From: an uncultured Bacilli bacterium
Lineage (GTDB): Bacteria; Bacillota_I; Bacilli_A; RF39; UBA660
Assembly (NCBI GenBank): GCA_934102055.1
Contig: CAKOSE010000001.1
Span: 62,001 to 126,000 of the forward strand
DNA length: 64,000 nt
Reading direction: 5' to 3'
Shown here: positions 52,751 through 61,637 of the stretch, in pieces
Layout of the letters: every line of letters begins with the position of its first letter
How positions within the stretch are numbered: position 1 is the stretch's first letter
Translations under genes and position numbers: made by a program
Notes under the pieces: model-generated
The model's database searches: none
Told to the model about the DNA's origin: nothing
Seen by the model: only the letters and a program-made list of their open reading frames with translations

Positions 52751-53875
52751 TTACTCGTTAACTGGTAGTTCCCATTTTTTTATGTTCTTGTTTTTATTTT
52801 TGAGTCTTTTATAATTAATAAGTTTTTCCAGTTGCTTTTTCTTTCCAATTTCATCAGGTATTTGTTGTCCTAAAAACTGTGTTTTCCCGTTTCCTTCGAC
52901 TATTACTACTTCACCTTTGTCATTGATTGCAACATCCCAACCTATGTATCTTGTTTTGTCAAACGCTAGTGCTGCTTTTTTGGCTACATTTATTACTTCT
53001 TGCCATTTTGGTATTTGAAAGCCTTTAAATCTAATATTGGTATCTGGATGAAACTCATAAACTATATTTGTTTCATCTTTGCCATCAGTAATTATAATAC
53101 CAGTTTCTGGATCTATCATAGCTAGTATTCCTCCGTCTCCACCATTATCTACAAATGAAGATCCTTGTCCTACTTTTATAAATGGTAAATGAATAAAGAC
53201 ATTATCTTTCTCATCTCTATACGTTACTATTCTTAAAGTGTTAAGGGATTCTGGATGCAAAGAAGCTGTTTCTTTACACTGGATAATTCTTTCTTCTAGT
53301 ATTACTTCACCGTCTCTTAAAATATAATTAAACATGTCTTTTATGCTATCATATTCAGAGAAATCTATCAGTTCTATTCCAGAACCAAAAGATGATGAAA
53401 TAGGTTTTTTAACGAATTGATTATGTTTATGTACGAAATTTTCAAAATCTTTATAATCATTTACTCCTATTTTTATCATATCTCTTTTGTAAAATTTCTT
53501 TAAAAGTTCGTAAGTTTTATATTTATCATTTAAAGTTTGTTGTCCTTCTATTTGTCCTAACAAATACAAATAGTTTTGTCTATCTCTATTAATTATAAAT
53601 TTCTTTCTTTGAAAATGATTTTTGTTTTTAAATCCAAACAAGAAATATTCCTTAAATGATAAATTATAATGTGCTCTGCAATAACTCATATCATTTTTAA
53701 AGTATTTTTTTTCTGCACTTGATAAATTATGTTTATTTGTATATGTATCTATTGTTTCATTTATAACTTTTTTTCTTATTTCATTTGAGCATTGATACAT
53801 TTTTTTTAAAATAAATGGTTTGAAGATAATTGATTTTCTAGCAAGTCCCATTATAATTTTCTTTTTTGTTACCAT
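52751..53875 (-). CDS. Sugar-transfer-associated ATP-grasp protein
   Basis: 374 aa. ATP-grasp marks: FVKKPISSSFGSGIELID (Gly-rich nucleotide loop with Lys), VILEERIIQ, SLNTLRIVTYRD, DNGGDGGILAMIDPETG and the metal-binding end VEGNGKTQFLGQQ. The N-terminal ~90 residues are a helical region typical of the sugar-transfer-associated group. ATP-grasp ligases join a carboxylate to an amine or thiol through an acyl phosphate. Members in polysaccharide loci are predicted to add amino acids or peptides to glycans. The ATG follows GGGAG. Confidence 0.82.
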   Translation of the reverse strand: MVTKKKIIMGLARKSIIFKPFILKKMYQCSNEIRKKVINETIDTYTNKHNLSSAEKKYFKNDMSYCRAHYNLSFKEYFLFGFKNKNHFQRKKFIINRDRQNYLYLLGQIEGQQTLNDKYKTYELLKKFYKRDMIKIGVNDYKDFENFVHKHNQFVKKPISSSFGSGIELIDFSEYDSIKDMFNYILRDGEVILEERIIQCKETASLHPESLNTLRIVTYRDEKDNVFIHLPFIKVGQGSSFVDNGGDGGILAMIDPETGIIITDGKDETNIVYEFHPDTNIRFKGFQIPKWQEVINVAKKAALAFDKTRYIGWDVAINDKGEVVIVEGNGKTQFLGQQIPDEIGKKKQLEKLINYKRLKNKNKNIKKWELPVNE

Positions 53876-53902
53876 ATTATAACTCCCATCGATTATTTTA
53901 TT

Positions 53903-54961
53903 TTATTTTATTAAATGATGATATCTATAAAAGTCTCCTAAAGGTTTATTTTTTTGTCCACCCCATAACTGAAGAATATTTATACCTGAAGAGGCATTTG
54001 CTTCTATGATGCACATACCTTTTTCTGTTAAAAGTACATCCCATGCAACAAAGTTTAAATATGGAAATTTATTAGCTAAGTCAACTATTTCACGTTTTAT
54101 TTTATTCCAACCTGGAATTTTAACTCCTTCTATAGGACGTTTACTATCAGGATGTATCTTATAAGTCTTTGTGTTGTGCAGACATTTAGCAGCACTTAAT
54201 TCACCTGTTTCTAAATCCACCTTGGCAACAAGACCTCCTTGACTACCGTTATCAACAGGTATTGTATTGAAAGTGCCTATTCTTTGAACGGCAAAATAAA
54301 GGATAAATTTTTCAGTTTTTGGATCTTTAAAGGTTACTAGTCTAAGAGTATTAGAAGTTTTATCATAAAGATTATTTAAATATTCATTTTGTTTTACTGT
54401 TTCACAAACAAAATAGTTTTTTTCTTTTTCAAAATACTTTAGAATTTCATTTCTAGTTGTTTCTTTTTCATTTATAAAATACTTTTTATTTAGATACTCA
54501 AAAGTAGCTACACCATTACCTTTTCCACTATCTATAGGTTTTAAATATAAACTATTATTTTTTTCTAAGAATTGTACTAGATCCTCAGTAGTATTTATAT
54601 TTTCACCAAAATTAGCGATAGATTTATTTTGTTTTAGACAATATATTGCAGGAACATATATGTATTGTTTTAAAAGTTCAGTAGTCACTATTTTATTGTT
54701 TAAAATGAATTTGTAATTGCCATTAATGTATCTTGATTTATACCAATCAAATTCTGACAAGTATTCTTTTTTTCTTTTATGATTAAGTTTATATAGTACT
54801 ACTTGGTCTCCGATGTATCCGCCGTTAATGTTCCAATAAATTCTCTTGAAAAAAGGAACTTTCATATGAGATTTAGCAAATAAAATTCTAACAATCCATA
54901 AAAGGGCTAATCTTGCTTTTCTCCCTAAATAATCATTGGTTCTTCTTAAAAATTTCATCAT
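53903..54961 (-). CDS. Sugar-transfer-associated ATP-grasp protein
   Basis: 352 aa. LYLKPIDSGKGNGVATFEY nucleotide loop, YFVCETVKQNEYL, SNTLRLVTFKD, DNGSQGGLVAKVDLETG, KIHPDSKRPIEGVKIPGW and the catalytic end AWDVLLTEKGMCIIEANASS. An N-terminal ~30-residue amphipathic or membrane-proximal helix (KARLALLWIVRILF) suggests membrane association. It is closely related to the remnant at 51131. ATG 54961 has AAAGGTG upstream. Confidence 0.82.
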   Translation of the reverse strand: MMKFLRRTNDYLGRKARLALLWIVRILFAKSHMKVPFFKRIYWNINGGYIGDQVVLYKLNHKRKKEYLSEFDWYKSRYINGNYKFILNNKIVTTELLKQYIYVPAIYCLKQNKSIANFGENINTTEDLVQFLEKNNSLYLKPIDSGKGNGVATFEYLNKKYFINEKETTRNEILKYFEKEKNYFVCETVKQNEYLNNLYDKTSNTLRLVTFKDPKTEKFILYFAVQRIGTFNTIPVDNGSQGGLVAKVDLETGELSAAKCLHNTKTYKIHPDSKRPIEGVKIPGWNKIKREIVDLANKFPYLNFVAWDVLLTEKGMCIIEANASSGINILQLWGGQKNKPLGDFYRYHHLIK

Positions 54962-54966
54962 AATTA

Positions 54967-57348
54967 TCACCTTTTCTCTCTTCGATCAATAAATTTAAAT
55001 AATTTATGTGGCATATGTTTATCATATCCATATATTTTCTTTTTTTGTTCTATTTTATATAATAAATACTTTATGGAATGTGGCTTCAACTTATCTATTT
55101 TCATATAATCAGGATACCTATTTATTTCTGGAAATTTAATTCCATTATCTGTAATAGATACGTCAAAACCAAAGTATTCAATTTGTTCAAAGAAACTGGA
55201 AATTTCTTTTATGTCATTTAAAATTTTTTTCCAATCAGGTATAGATCCTTCGATAGGGACATGCGTATCTGGGTGTTCCTTGCAGGATGTTATTTTTAAA
55301 TCATCTGTTATTATTAATGCATCATGGAAAATACCTGTTTCTTCATCGATAGTAACATTAATTCCACCAGCTCCAATATTATCAACGGTACCAGTTTTAC
55401 TTGAACCGAATCTCATGTAAATATTTCCAATTTCAGGAGTTTTGCCATCTGCTTTAAAAACTATTACTCTCATTGTGTTAACGGAGCCGGCATATATTTT
55501 ATTTATAAAATCACTCTGTTTAATATACTCAGTCACTAAATACTCATTATTTTTATCCGATAATATATTGATAATATCTTGTTCAGTGGCTTCATTTAAA
55601 TTTAAGTATAGTTTATTGTTTTTATAGCTTACTCTATAAAAACCTTCTCCGTGAGAACCATTATCTCTTTTTAATGCTATATCTCCTTCTTTTTTTATTA
55701 AATTAAATATATCTCTATAAGTGTTTTTATACCCACTTGGACAATCCATCATTGGAATTATTTGATTTTCACCTTGTCTTAGTCCAATATAATAATAATA
55801 TTTTGGAAACAAATGATTATACTCGCTGGCAATGTGTTTAATTGTTATTTTATCTTCGAACCATACTTTATAATAGTTATTTATATGTCTTAACCATCTG
55901 TACTCAAAATCGGATATGAATTTTTTATAATTATCTTTAGTTATGCCATATTGTTCTAATCTATATGATAAGAAGCCGTGCCTATATGCCCAAAGTTTTG
56001 TTTTTATTGGTACATCTTTATTTTCAAAAAAATCATCTTTAATATTTTTTAACCATCTGAAACTTAGATATGGCACTAATCCTTTAGGGTAAAAAATATC
56101 TGCAAATAATTTTGCGAACTTTAATCTTACTTTCTTTGTAAATATCTTAAACTTAAAACCAAAATCTGAATATAGTTTTCTTTTAGTATGATATTTATAT
56201 GTTAAAAATTCACTGTAGTCTTCATTGAAATAAGAAGCGTTACAGTATTCTGGGTCATTACAAATATTAATGATTTTGATGCCTTTATTTGAAATTATTA
56301 GTTTTACTTCGGCCATTTCTATTTGAGGAATTTTTTTAAAAATATCGTAAATTATAGATTTGATATTTTCAAAATTCTTTTCTATTAAATTTATCAGTTC
56401 TTCATTTTTGTAAACTTTGCTGAGTTTTACTGTTTCTTTACCTCTTTTGACTAAACAAAATTTAAATCTACCGGTTTTTTCATCAAAGTAAATTCTTGCT
56501 TTGCTGTCTTCTTGTTCTTTTTCTTTATTTTTTTTATGTTCCTCAACACTATAATTTTCTGCTTTATCTTTTCTTGAAATATTATTTTTCTCGGTTATAT
56601 TATCAACTATATAATCACCATTATTAACTTTAGCAAATAGTTCTCCAATTAAAGGAGCAAGGCCATCTTTATTGTATACACTTAGATAAATAACTGCAGG
56701 TTTGTCATATACTTTGAATGATTTGTTTGGTTCAACTTTTTCGGTAAGGATCAAACTATTTGCTTTCTTAGCATTGTTTTTAATAAATGAATCTAATTTT
56801 TCTTGTTCTATTTCTTTGTTATTGAGAAAAAACTTTTTATCGTTATACTTGATAGAAAACTTTTTTTTATAATCTGAGTACATTAATACCAATGACTTTT
56901 GTTTTTTTATGAAATCATAAAAGGAAATTTCATCATTTTTTAAGTTTTTATCGATAGTAATTATTTTTAAGTTTCCATCTCTTAAGTACAATTGATAATA
57001 AATGGAAAGTAAGTTTTTATTTAACTCGTTAAGTACTTTGTATGTTGTTATGGCATCAGATAACCAAACATTATATTTACCATTAGCCCCATATAAATAC
57101 AAATATTTTTTATATGAAAGATATTTATTAACGTTTTTATTATTAATTTTTAACGTTTTCATTTGATTAGGCAAATATCCATATTTATATGCTTTTATTT
57201 TATTAAAAAATGATGTTTTATGATCGTGAAAAAAGTTATCAATTACTCCTTCTTTCCATTCCATAGCTGCATTAAGTGCATAACCATTATAAACCATTCT
57301 TGATGAAATGAATGCTAAAATGCTTTTTTTAAACTTTGTTTTTTGCAC
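54967..57348 (-). CDS. Tandem ATP-grasp fusion protein
   Basis: 793 aa, two ATP-grasp modules. The first (residues ~1-390) has the same N-terminal layout but its nucleotide loop is eroded (MYSDYKKKF) and the catalytic end reads IKIINICNDPEYC, so it looks inactive. The second (~395-793) has the full set: ALKRDNGSHGEGFYRV, EYIKQSDF, SVNTMRVIVFKADG, DNIGAGGINVTIDEETG, EHPDTHVPIEG and FPEINRYPDY. Start GTG at 57348 is chosen because GAGGTG lies 6 bases before it. It is the first gene of the leftward group after xseB. Confidence 0.8.
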   Translation of the reverse strand: MQKTKFKKSILAFISSRMVYNGYALNAAMEWKEGVIDNFFHDHKTSFFNKIKAYKYGYLPNQMKTLKINNKNVNKYLSYKKYLYLYGANGKYNVWLSDAITTYKVLNELNKNLLSIYYQLYLRDGNLKIITIDKNLKNDEISFYDFIKKQKSLVLMYSDYKKKFSIKYNDKKFFLNNKEIEQEKLDSFIKNNAKKANSLILTEKVEPNKSFKVYDKPAVIYLSVYNKDGLAPLIGELFAKVNNGDYIVDNITEKNNISRKDKAENYSVEEHKKNKEKEQEDSKARIYFDEKTGRFKFCLVKRGKETVKLSKVYKNEELINLIEKNFENIKSIIYDIFKKIPQIEMAEVKLIISNKGIKIINICNDPEYCNASYFNEDYSEFLTYKYHTKRKLYSDFGFKFKIFTKKVRLKFAKLFADIFYPKGLVPYLSFRWLKNIKDDFFENKDVPIKTKLWAYRHGFLSYRLEQYGITKDNYKKFISDFEYRWLRHINNYYKVWFEDKITIKHIASEYNHLFPKYYYYIGLRQGENQIIPMMDCPSGYKNTYRDIFNLIKKEGDIALKRDNGSHGEGFYRVSYKNNKLYLNLNEATEQDIINILSDKNNEYLVTEYIKQSDFINKIYAGSVNTMRVIVFKADGKTPEIGNIYMRFGSSKTGTVDNIGAGGINVTIDEETGIFHDALIITDDLKITSCKEHPDTHVPIEGSIPDWKKILNDIKEISSFFEQIEYFGFDVSITDNGIKFPEINRYPDYMKIDKLKPHSIKYLLYKIEQKKKIYGYDKHMPHKLFKFIDRREKR

Positions 57349-57359
57349 ATTTGACACCT

Positions 57360-57587
57360 CTATTCTACTACCTTAAACTCTTCTTCTTCACCATTTTTAT
57401 TTAATGCCTTAACAATTGTTTCATTGGCGTTTTCAAGTATCTTATTGCAGTTATTTGCCAGGGCCATTCCTTCGTTAAACTTATCTATTGCATCATCTAG
57501 AGCAATATCACCGCTTTCTAATTTTTTTACTATTTCTTCTAATTTATTTAGATTTTCTTCAAAAGAATTGTTTTCATTATTTTTCAT
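57360..57587 (-). CDS. xseB: Exonuclease VII small subunit
   Basis: 75 aa. FEENLNKLEEIVKKLESGDIALDDAIDKFNEG is the XseB family core. It binds XseA as several copies to form exonuclease VII, which degrades single-stranded DNA. It overlaps the end of xseA by 11 bases, with GGAGGT before the ATG. Confidence 0.95.
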   Translation of the reverse strand: MKNNENNSFEENLNKLEEIVKKLESGDIALDDAIDKFNEGMALANNCNKILENANETIVKALNKNGEEEEFKVVE

Positions 57588-58779
57588 TTTTTACCTCCAT
57601 TATTTGTGATGTTAATATACCATCAACAAGTTCAGTTGTTATAATATTTCCTTTTTTTATATCGTTTATACTTTTTATAGTTTTATTATTAAATTTTGTT
57701 ATAGTATAACCTCTTTTGATTGTTCTAACTGGGTTTAGTGCTTCCATTTTATCGAGTAGTGATACATATCTAGTTGATTTCATTTCTAGAATTCTATTAA
57801 TAGCAAGTTCTAAATTATCTATTAATATGTCAAGTTTTTGCGTTTTGATCTCATATAATGCAAGAGGATTTTTTAAGGCATAAGAATTTAGTAATGTACT
57901 AAGTCTATTTTTACTAAATTCAAGTTTATTATTCATGCTTTTTATTAGTCTTTGTACTTTGTTATTAATTTCATTTACAAGTTCTATTTTGTTGGGTACT
58001 GCAAGCTCTGCTGCGGCAGTAGGAGTTGGTGCTCTTAAGTCGGAAACAAAGTCACTTATTGTAAAGTCTATTTCATGCCCTACTGCACTTATGATAGGAA
58101 TATCGCAATTAAAAATAGCATTTGCAACAATTTCCTCATTGAAAGCCCAGAGATCTTCGATGGAACCTCCACCACGTCCTAAAATTATTACATCTAGGTT
58201 TAAATCTTTAGCTTTATTTAAACTGTTTACTATGTCTTCTCCTGCTTTTTCTCCTTGAACAAGTGTTGGAATGAGAATGACTTCTGCCAGATGATATCTT
58301 CTATTGATAGTAGTTATTATATCTCTAATAGCTGCTCCAGTTGAAGCGGTAATAACCCCGATCCTTCTTGGAAACTTTGGAATCATCTTTTTTCTTGATT
58401 CATCAAAATAGCCAAGATTCCCTAGCTTTTTCTTTAGTTTTTCAAATTCAACGTAAAGATTACCTATTCCATCTTCTTCCATTTCTTCTACATATATTTG
58501 ATAATTACCATTTGCTTCATAACAACTTATTCTACCTGTTACTAAAACACTAGTACCATCTTTTGGAACAAAATTGACTTTTGAAGATGCAGATTTAAAC
58601 ATAACCGCAGGAATTCTAGATGTATCATCTTTTAAAGTAAAATAAAAATGTCCTGAGGTATGATTTTTAAAATTACTTATTTCACCTTTTAAAAATACTT
58701 TTTGCAAATTAACATCATTATCAAATTTGTATTTTATATAATGATTAATTCTACTTACTGTTAAATATTTATCATTCAT
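57577..58779 (-). CDS. xseA: Exonuclease VII large subunit
   Basis: 400 aa. N-terminal OB-fold (VFLKGEISNFKNHTSGHFYFTLKD), catalytic core with ASTGAAIRDIITTINRR, DVIILGRGGGSIEDLWAFNEE and SAVGHEIDFTISDFVSDLRAPTP, then the long helical arm. The start overlaps the end of nusB by 8 bases, the common nusB-xseA-xseB order. Confidence 0.97.
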   Translation of the reverse strand: MNDKYLTVSRINHYIKYKFDNDVNLQKVFLKGEISNFKNHTSGHFYFTLKDDTSRIPAVMFKSASSKVNFVPKDGTSVLVTGRISCYEANGNYQIYVEEMEEDGIGNLYVEFEKLKKKLGNLGYFDESRKKMIPKFPRRIGVITASTGAAIRDIITTINRRYHLAEVILIPTLVQGEKAGEDIVNSLNKAKDLNLDVIILGRGGGSIEDLWAFNEEIVANAIFNCDIPIISAVGHEIDFTISDFVSDLRAPTPTAAAELAVPNKIELVNEINNKVQRLIKSMNNKLEFSKNRLSTLLNSYALKNPLALYEIKTQKLDILIDNLELAINRILEMKSTRYVSLLDKMEALNPVRTIKRGYTITKFNNKTIKSINDIKKGNIITTELVDGILTSQIMEVKNEK

Positions 58780-59176
58780 TATAAGCCTCTTTATGCATTA
58801 TTGTATCAAGAGTGCCGTTTATTAGTTTAGTAACTTTTTCATCACTATACTTTTTAGATAATTCTATTGCTTCGTTTATTGCTACAACATCTGGTGTTTC
58901 TGTATAAAGAAGTTCATAAATAGCAAGGGATAAAATAGCTTTATCAACTTTGCTTATTCTATCTATGTTCCAGTCTTTCATATACTTATTAGCAACAGAG
59001 CTTATCTCATCCTGTTTTTCTATAACATCATTTATAGAGTTTTCTACAAACTCATTTTTTCTATCTAATTGTTCTTTAATTAAATCATTAACAGAAAAAT
59101 CTATGTTCTTTTCTTTATAAATATATACTTGATATAAAATTTTAATAATTATTTCTCTTAATTCACTTCTATTCAT
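58772..59176 (-). CDS. nusB: Transcription antitermination protein NusB
   Basis: 134 aa. All-helical NusB fold: SELREIIIKILYQVYI, then KVDKAILSLAIYELLYTETPDVVAINEAIELSKKY. It forms a complex with NusE/S10 on boxA RNA for rRNA antitermination. The ATG at 59176 has GGAGGAAA at proper distance. In-frame ATGs further upstream overlap or precede that site. Confidence 0.95.
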   Translation of the reverse strand: MNRSELREIIIKILYQVYIYKEKNIDFSVNDLIKEQLDRKNEFVENSINDVIEKQDEISSVANKYMKDWNIDRISKVDKAILSLAIYELLYTETPDVVAINEAIELSKKYSDEKVTKLINGTLDTIMHKEAYNE

Positions 59177-59233
59177 ATTGATTTCCTCCATAATCATTAT
59201 ATAAAAAATTAGGTTTAAAGTAAATAATAACAA

Positions 59234-59265
59234 GAAAAAAACATCTTAGTTTAAGCTAAAATGTT
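59234..59265 (-). terminator. Terminator of the deacetylase gene
   Basis: AACAT-c-TTAG (59240-59249) pairs with CTAA-a-ATGTT (59256-59265). On the minus strand it is followed by a T run (complement of 59235-59240). Confidence 0.75.
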
Positions 59266-59269
59266 CATT

Positions 59270-61102
59270 TTAGTAAGATAAATAATCTTTTAGTGTATCA
59301 ACAGTTGAAAAACCATTAATTTTAATTCTAGAAATTAAATATTGATAATCTGTTCTTTGAGCAGCTTTATATGGTTTAAATCCAAATCCTAATAAGTATT
59401 TGTTTTCTTTTGCAACTTCTTGTAAGTCTTTAGTATAAACTCCGTATGGATAAGCAATATATTTGAAACCATATTTTTCGTTTTGTTTAAAATCTTCTCT
59501 TATTTCATCTTTTGTCATGTTTTTAACGTGTTTTTGTCTGTTAAGATCAACGTAATGAAAATTATAACTATGACTTTGAAGCTCATGTAAAGGATAATCG
59601 GTTTTTATTTTTTTTATTAAATCTTCAGAGATGTATTTTATCTTAGTTTCATCATATATATCTTCTTCTTTGTCTTTTATTCTTGAACCTACTAAGAAGG
59701 TTACGGCTTTAAATTTATACTTTTTAAGAAGAGGCATGACTAAGTAATAATCATCTAAATTACCATCATCAAATGCGAGAACAACGGTTTTTTTAGGAAA
59801 ATTACAATTACCTTTATACCAGCAATAGAACTCATCTAAACTTATTGTTTTATAATTATTATCATATAAGTATTTTATTTGCTGCTCAAATATATCATAA
59901 GACTGGACCCATTGATCTTTTTCGTATTTAGCATTTTTTAGTTTGTCGGAAACTATTCTGTGAAATGTAAATATTGGTATTTTAACAGCTTTTTCATGTT
60001 CAAGACTTGTATTAGTGCTACAAATATATGCTGTTTCTTCATTTATGCTTACTTTATAATAGCCATCATTACAGTTTTTGCCCTCATATTTTTTTGTTGT
60101 TTCTAAAATGATGGGTTCATTTTTCACATATTTATATTTTGTTTTTTTTTCTTCCAAATTTTTATAAATTGTAGTGTTACCAATTGCCTTAGTAACAGTT
60201 GGAGCATTAGAGAGTAGTCTACTACAAACATAACCTTCGTTATGCTCATACTTAATTTTATAAAAACCCTGTGAACATCCTACTCCTTTATATTTTTTGT
60301 GCGATACTACTGCTAGTTTTTTATTGTACTTTATTCTCATTATTTTTTTTGAAGATGAACTTGGTTTTGTTCTTACATTAATTCCATCTTTATTATTAGA
60401 AACACTTATATATTTTGTTTTTAAAACATCAACTTTTTTTATGAACCCTATTTTATTTTTATAATAAATCTTATAATATTTACCATAACTTTTGTTATCA
60501 TATAAAGTAAGCGGGGTGTTATAAGAAACTTTCCCTAAAACGTGGTTTCCTTTGGCATTTGAATATACTTTTACCTTATCCGAAGTAGTTATTACACTTG
60601 AGTTTTTATTAGAATAGTTAACATACTCACTACAAATGTATTTTATTTTTCCATCATAATTTACTTTATATAAACCACTTTTACAATAGTTAGTATAATA
60701 CTTTTTACTGTCTACTACGGTAAATAATATATTTTTTATATTCCTTTTATATATTGTTTTATTATAAATACTGTTATATAGAAAAGCATTCTTGTTATTA
60801 GTTCTAATAGTATGATTAGATATAATTATTTTACTACTACAGACATAACTTGTTTTATTATTATGAGTTATTAAATACCAACCAGCTTTGCACCCTTCAG
60901 TAGAAGCAACTTTAGTTAAACTATTTATCACAACCATATCATTATAGGACAGGCTACCATACTTTTTATAATTAGTACCAGGCCCACTTCTTACATTTAA
61001 TTTAGTAGGACTAGTTAACCTACCTATTTCAAGGGCATTACAATTTTGTATTCCTATAAAAAATACAAATACAAAAAACATAATAAACCAAAACTTTTTC
61101 AT
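59270..61102 (-). CDS. Secreted SH3-repeat polysaccharide deacetylase
   Basis: 610 aa. Signal peptide (residues 1-23). Five bacterial SH3-like repeats span residues ~24-365. Repeat 1 has the LNVRSGPGTNY core. Four repeats carry a Cys pair with identical spacing of 17 residues (71/88, 140/157, 276/293, 344/361), always ending Y-V/I-C-S. The C-terminal domain (~375-605) is a NodB/CE4 polysaccharide deacetylase: FTFHRIVSD, Asp445-Asp446 (LAFDDGNLDD) and His511/His516 (SHSYNFH), the spacing seen in PgaB/IcaB. It would remove N-acetyl groups from a wall-bound glycan while held by the SH3 repeats. GGAGGA precedes the ATG. Confidence 0.88.
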   Translation of the reverse strand: MKKFWFIMFFVFVFFIGIQNCNALEIGRLTSPTKLNVRSGPGTNYKKYGSLSYNDMVVINSLTKVASTEGCKAGWYLITHNNKTSYVCSSKIIISNHTIRTNNKNAFLYNSIYNKTIYKRNIKNILFTVVDSKKYYTNYCKSGLYKVNYDGKIKYICSEYVNYSNKNSSVITTSDKVKVYSNAKGNHVLGKVSYNTPLTLYDNKSYGKYYKIYYKNKIGFIKKVDVLKTKYISVSNNKDGINVRTKPSSSSKKIMRIKYNKKLAVVSHKKYKGVGCSQGFYKIKYEHNEGYVCSRLLSNAPTVTKAIGNTTIYKNLEEKKTKYKYVKNEPIILETTKKYEGKNCNDGYYKVSINEETAYICSTNTSLEHEKAVKIPIFTFHRIVSDKLKNAKYEKDQWVQSYDIFEQQIKYLYDNNYKTISLDEFYCWYKGNCNFPKKTVVLAFDDGNLDDYYLVMPLLKKYKFKAVTFLVGSRIKDKEEDIYDETKIKYISEDLIKKIKTDYPLHELQSHSYNFHYVDLNRQKHVKNMTKDEIREDFKQNEKYGFKYIAYPYGVYTKDLQEVAKENKYLLGFGFKPYKAAQRTDYQYLISRIKINGFSTVDTLKDYLSY

Positions 61103-61303
61103 AACATTCCTCCACTACAAATATATTAAAGCTTTATAATAATTCATAAAAAAAGCCAGAAAACTGATAACGAAAACCTGTTTAAGTACAGGTGGTAAAC
61201 CACATAATATTATTAGGATTCTTAAATAAATTTAAGCATTCAACACAAATATTAATTAGATTCCCTTATCGTTGCTTGTACGGTTTAACATATGTTTTCT
61301 GAC
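61103..61303 (-). promoter_or_regulatory. Long structured leader of the deacetylase gene
   Basis: About 200 transcribed bases precede the ATG. Two perfect adjacent hairpins, GTGGT/ACCAC (61192-61203) and CCTGT/ACAGG (61177-61192), lie within a possible closing pairing GATAA (near 61263-61267) with TTATC (61167-61171). On the minus strand CAG-TTTT-CTG followed by GC and seven T's (61148-61166) looks like a weak terminator. The arrangement suggests attenuation by a protein, ribosome or ligand, but I recognise no known riboswitch class. Confidence 0.45.
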
Positions 61304-61309
61304 ATAATA

Positions 61310-61338
61310 ATTATAACTGATAAAATTGTTAAAGGCAA
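61310..61338 (-). promoter_or_regulatory. Deacetylase gene promoter
   Basis: Minus strand TTGCCT (61333-61338), 17-base spacer, TATAAT (61310-61315). Confidence 0.65.
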
Positions 61339-61637
61339 TATTTTTTGATAAAAAAGTTAAAATAAATGAATATAAAAATATCCACTAATTTAAGGAGATA
61401 GCAGAAATTACAGATAAATATTACTAGTTCATATAAAGTCGGAGTAATTTTCAGAGCATAAAAAAAAGAAACCCTTATATATCAAGGGTTTTATAATCAA
61501 TATTGGTGATCCCTCAGGGGATTGAAATTATGTTTTTGTAAAATGTTAAACCCTTTATATTTCAATGTTTAATAGGGGTACACACTTATAAAATTTACAC
61601 TAATTTTAACAAAAATGTGTTTGGAGTGTGTTTCAAA
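61339..61637. other. Prophage edge region, possible attachment site
   Basis: No gene seen. It contains the terminator at 61462-61495, a small hairpin ATCCC/GGGAT (61509-61522) and two similar stretches, AAACCCTTATATAT (61469-61482) and AAACCCTTTATATT (near 61548-61561), that could be remains of an att duplication. Left of it are chromosomal genes and right of it phage-type genes, so the element boundary is placed here by inference. Confidence 0.4.
61462..61495. terminator. Bidirectional terminator
   Basis: AAACCCTT (61469-61476) pairs perfectly with AAGGGTTT (61484-61491), with A's on the left and T's on the right. Confidence 0.75.

Noticed and set aside
61103..61303. c-di-AMP or other known riboswitch
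   Set aside because: The location before a wall enzyme suggested it, but the conserved core sequences are missing.
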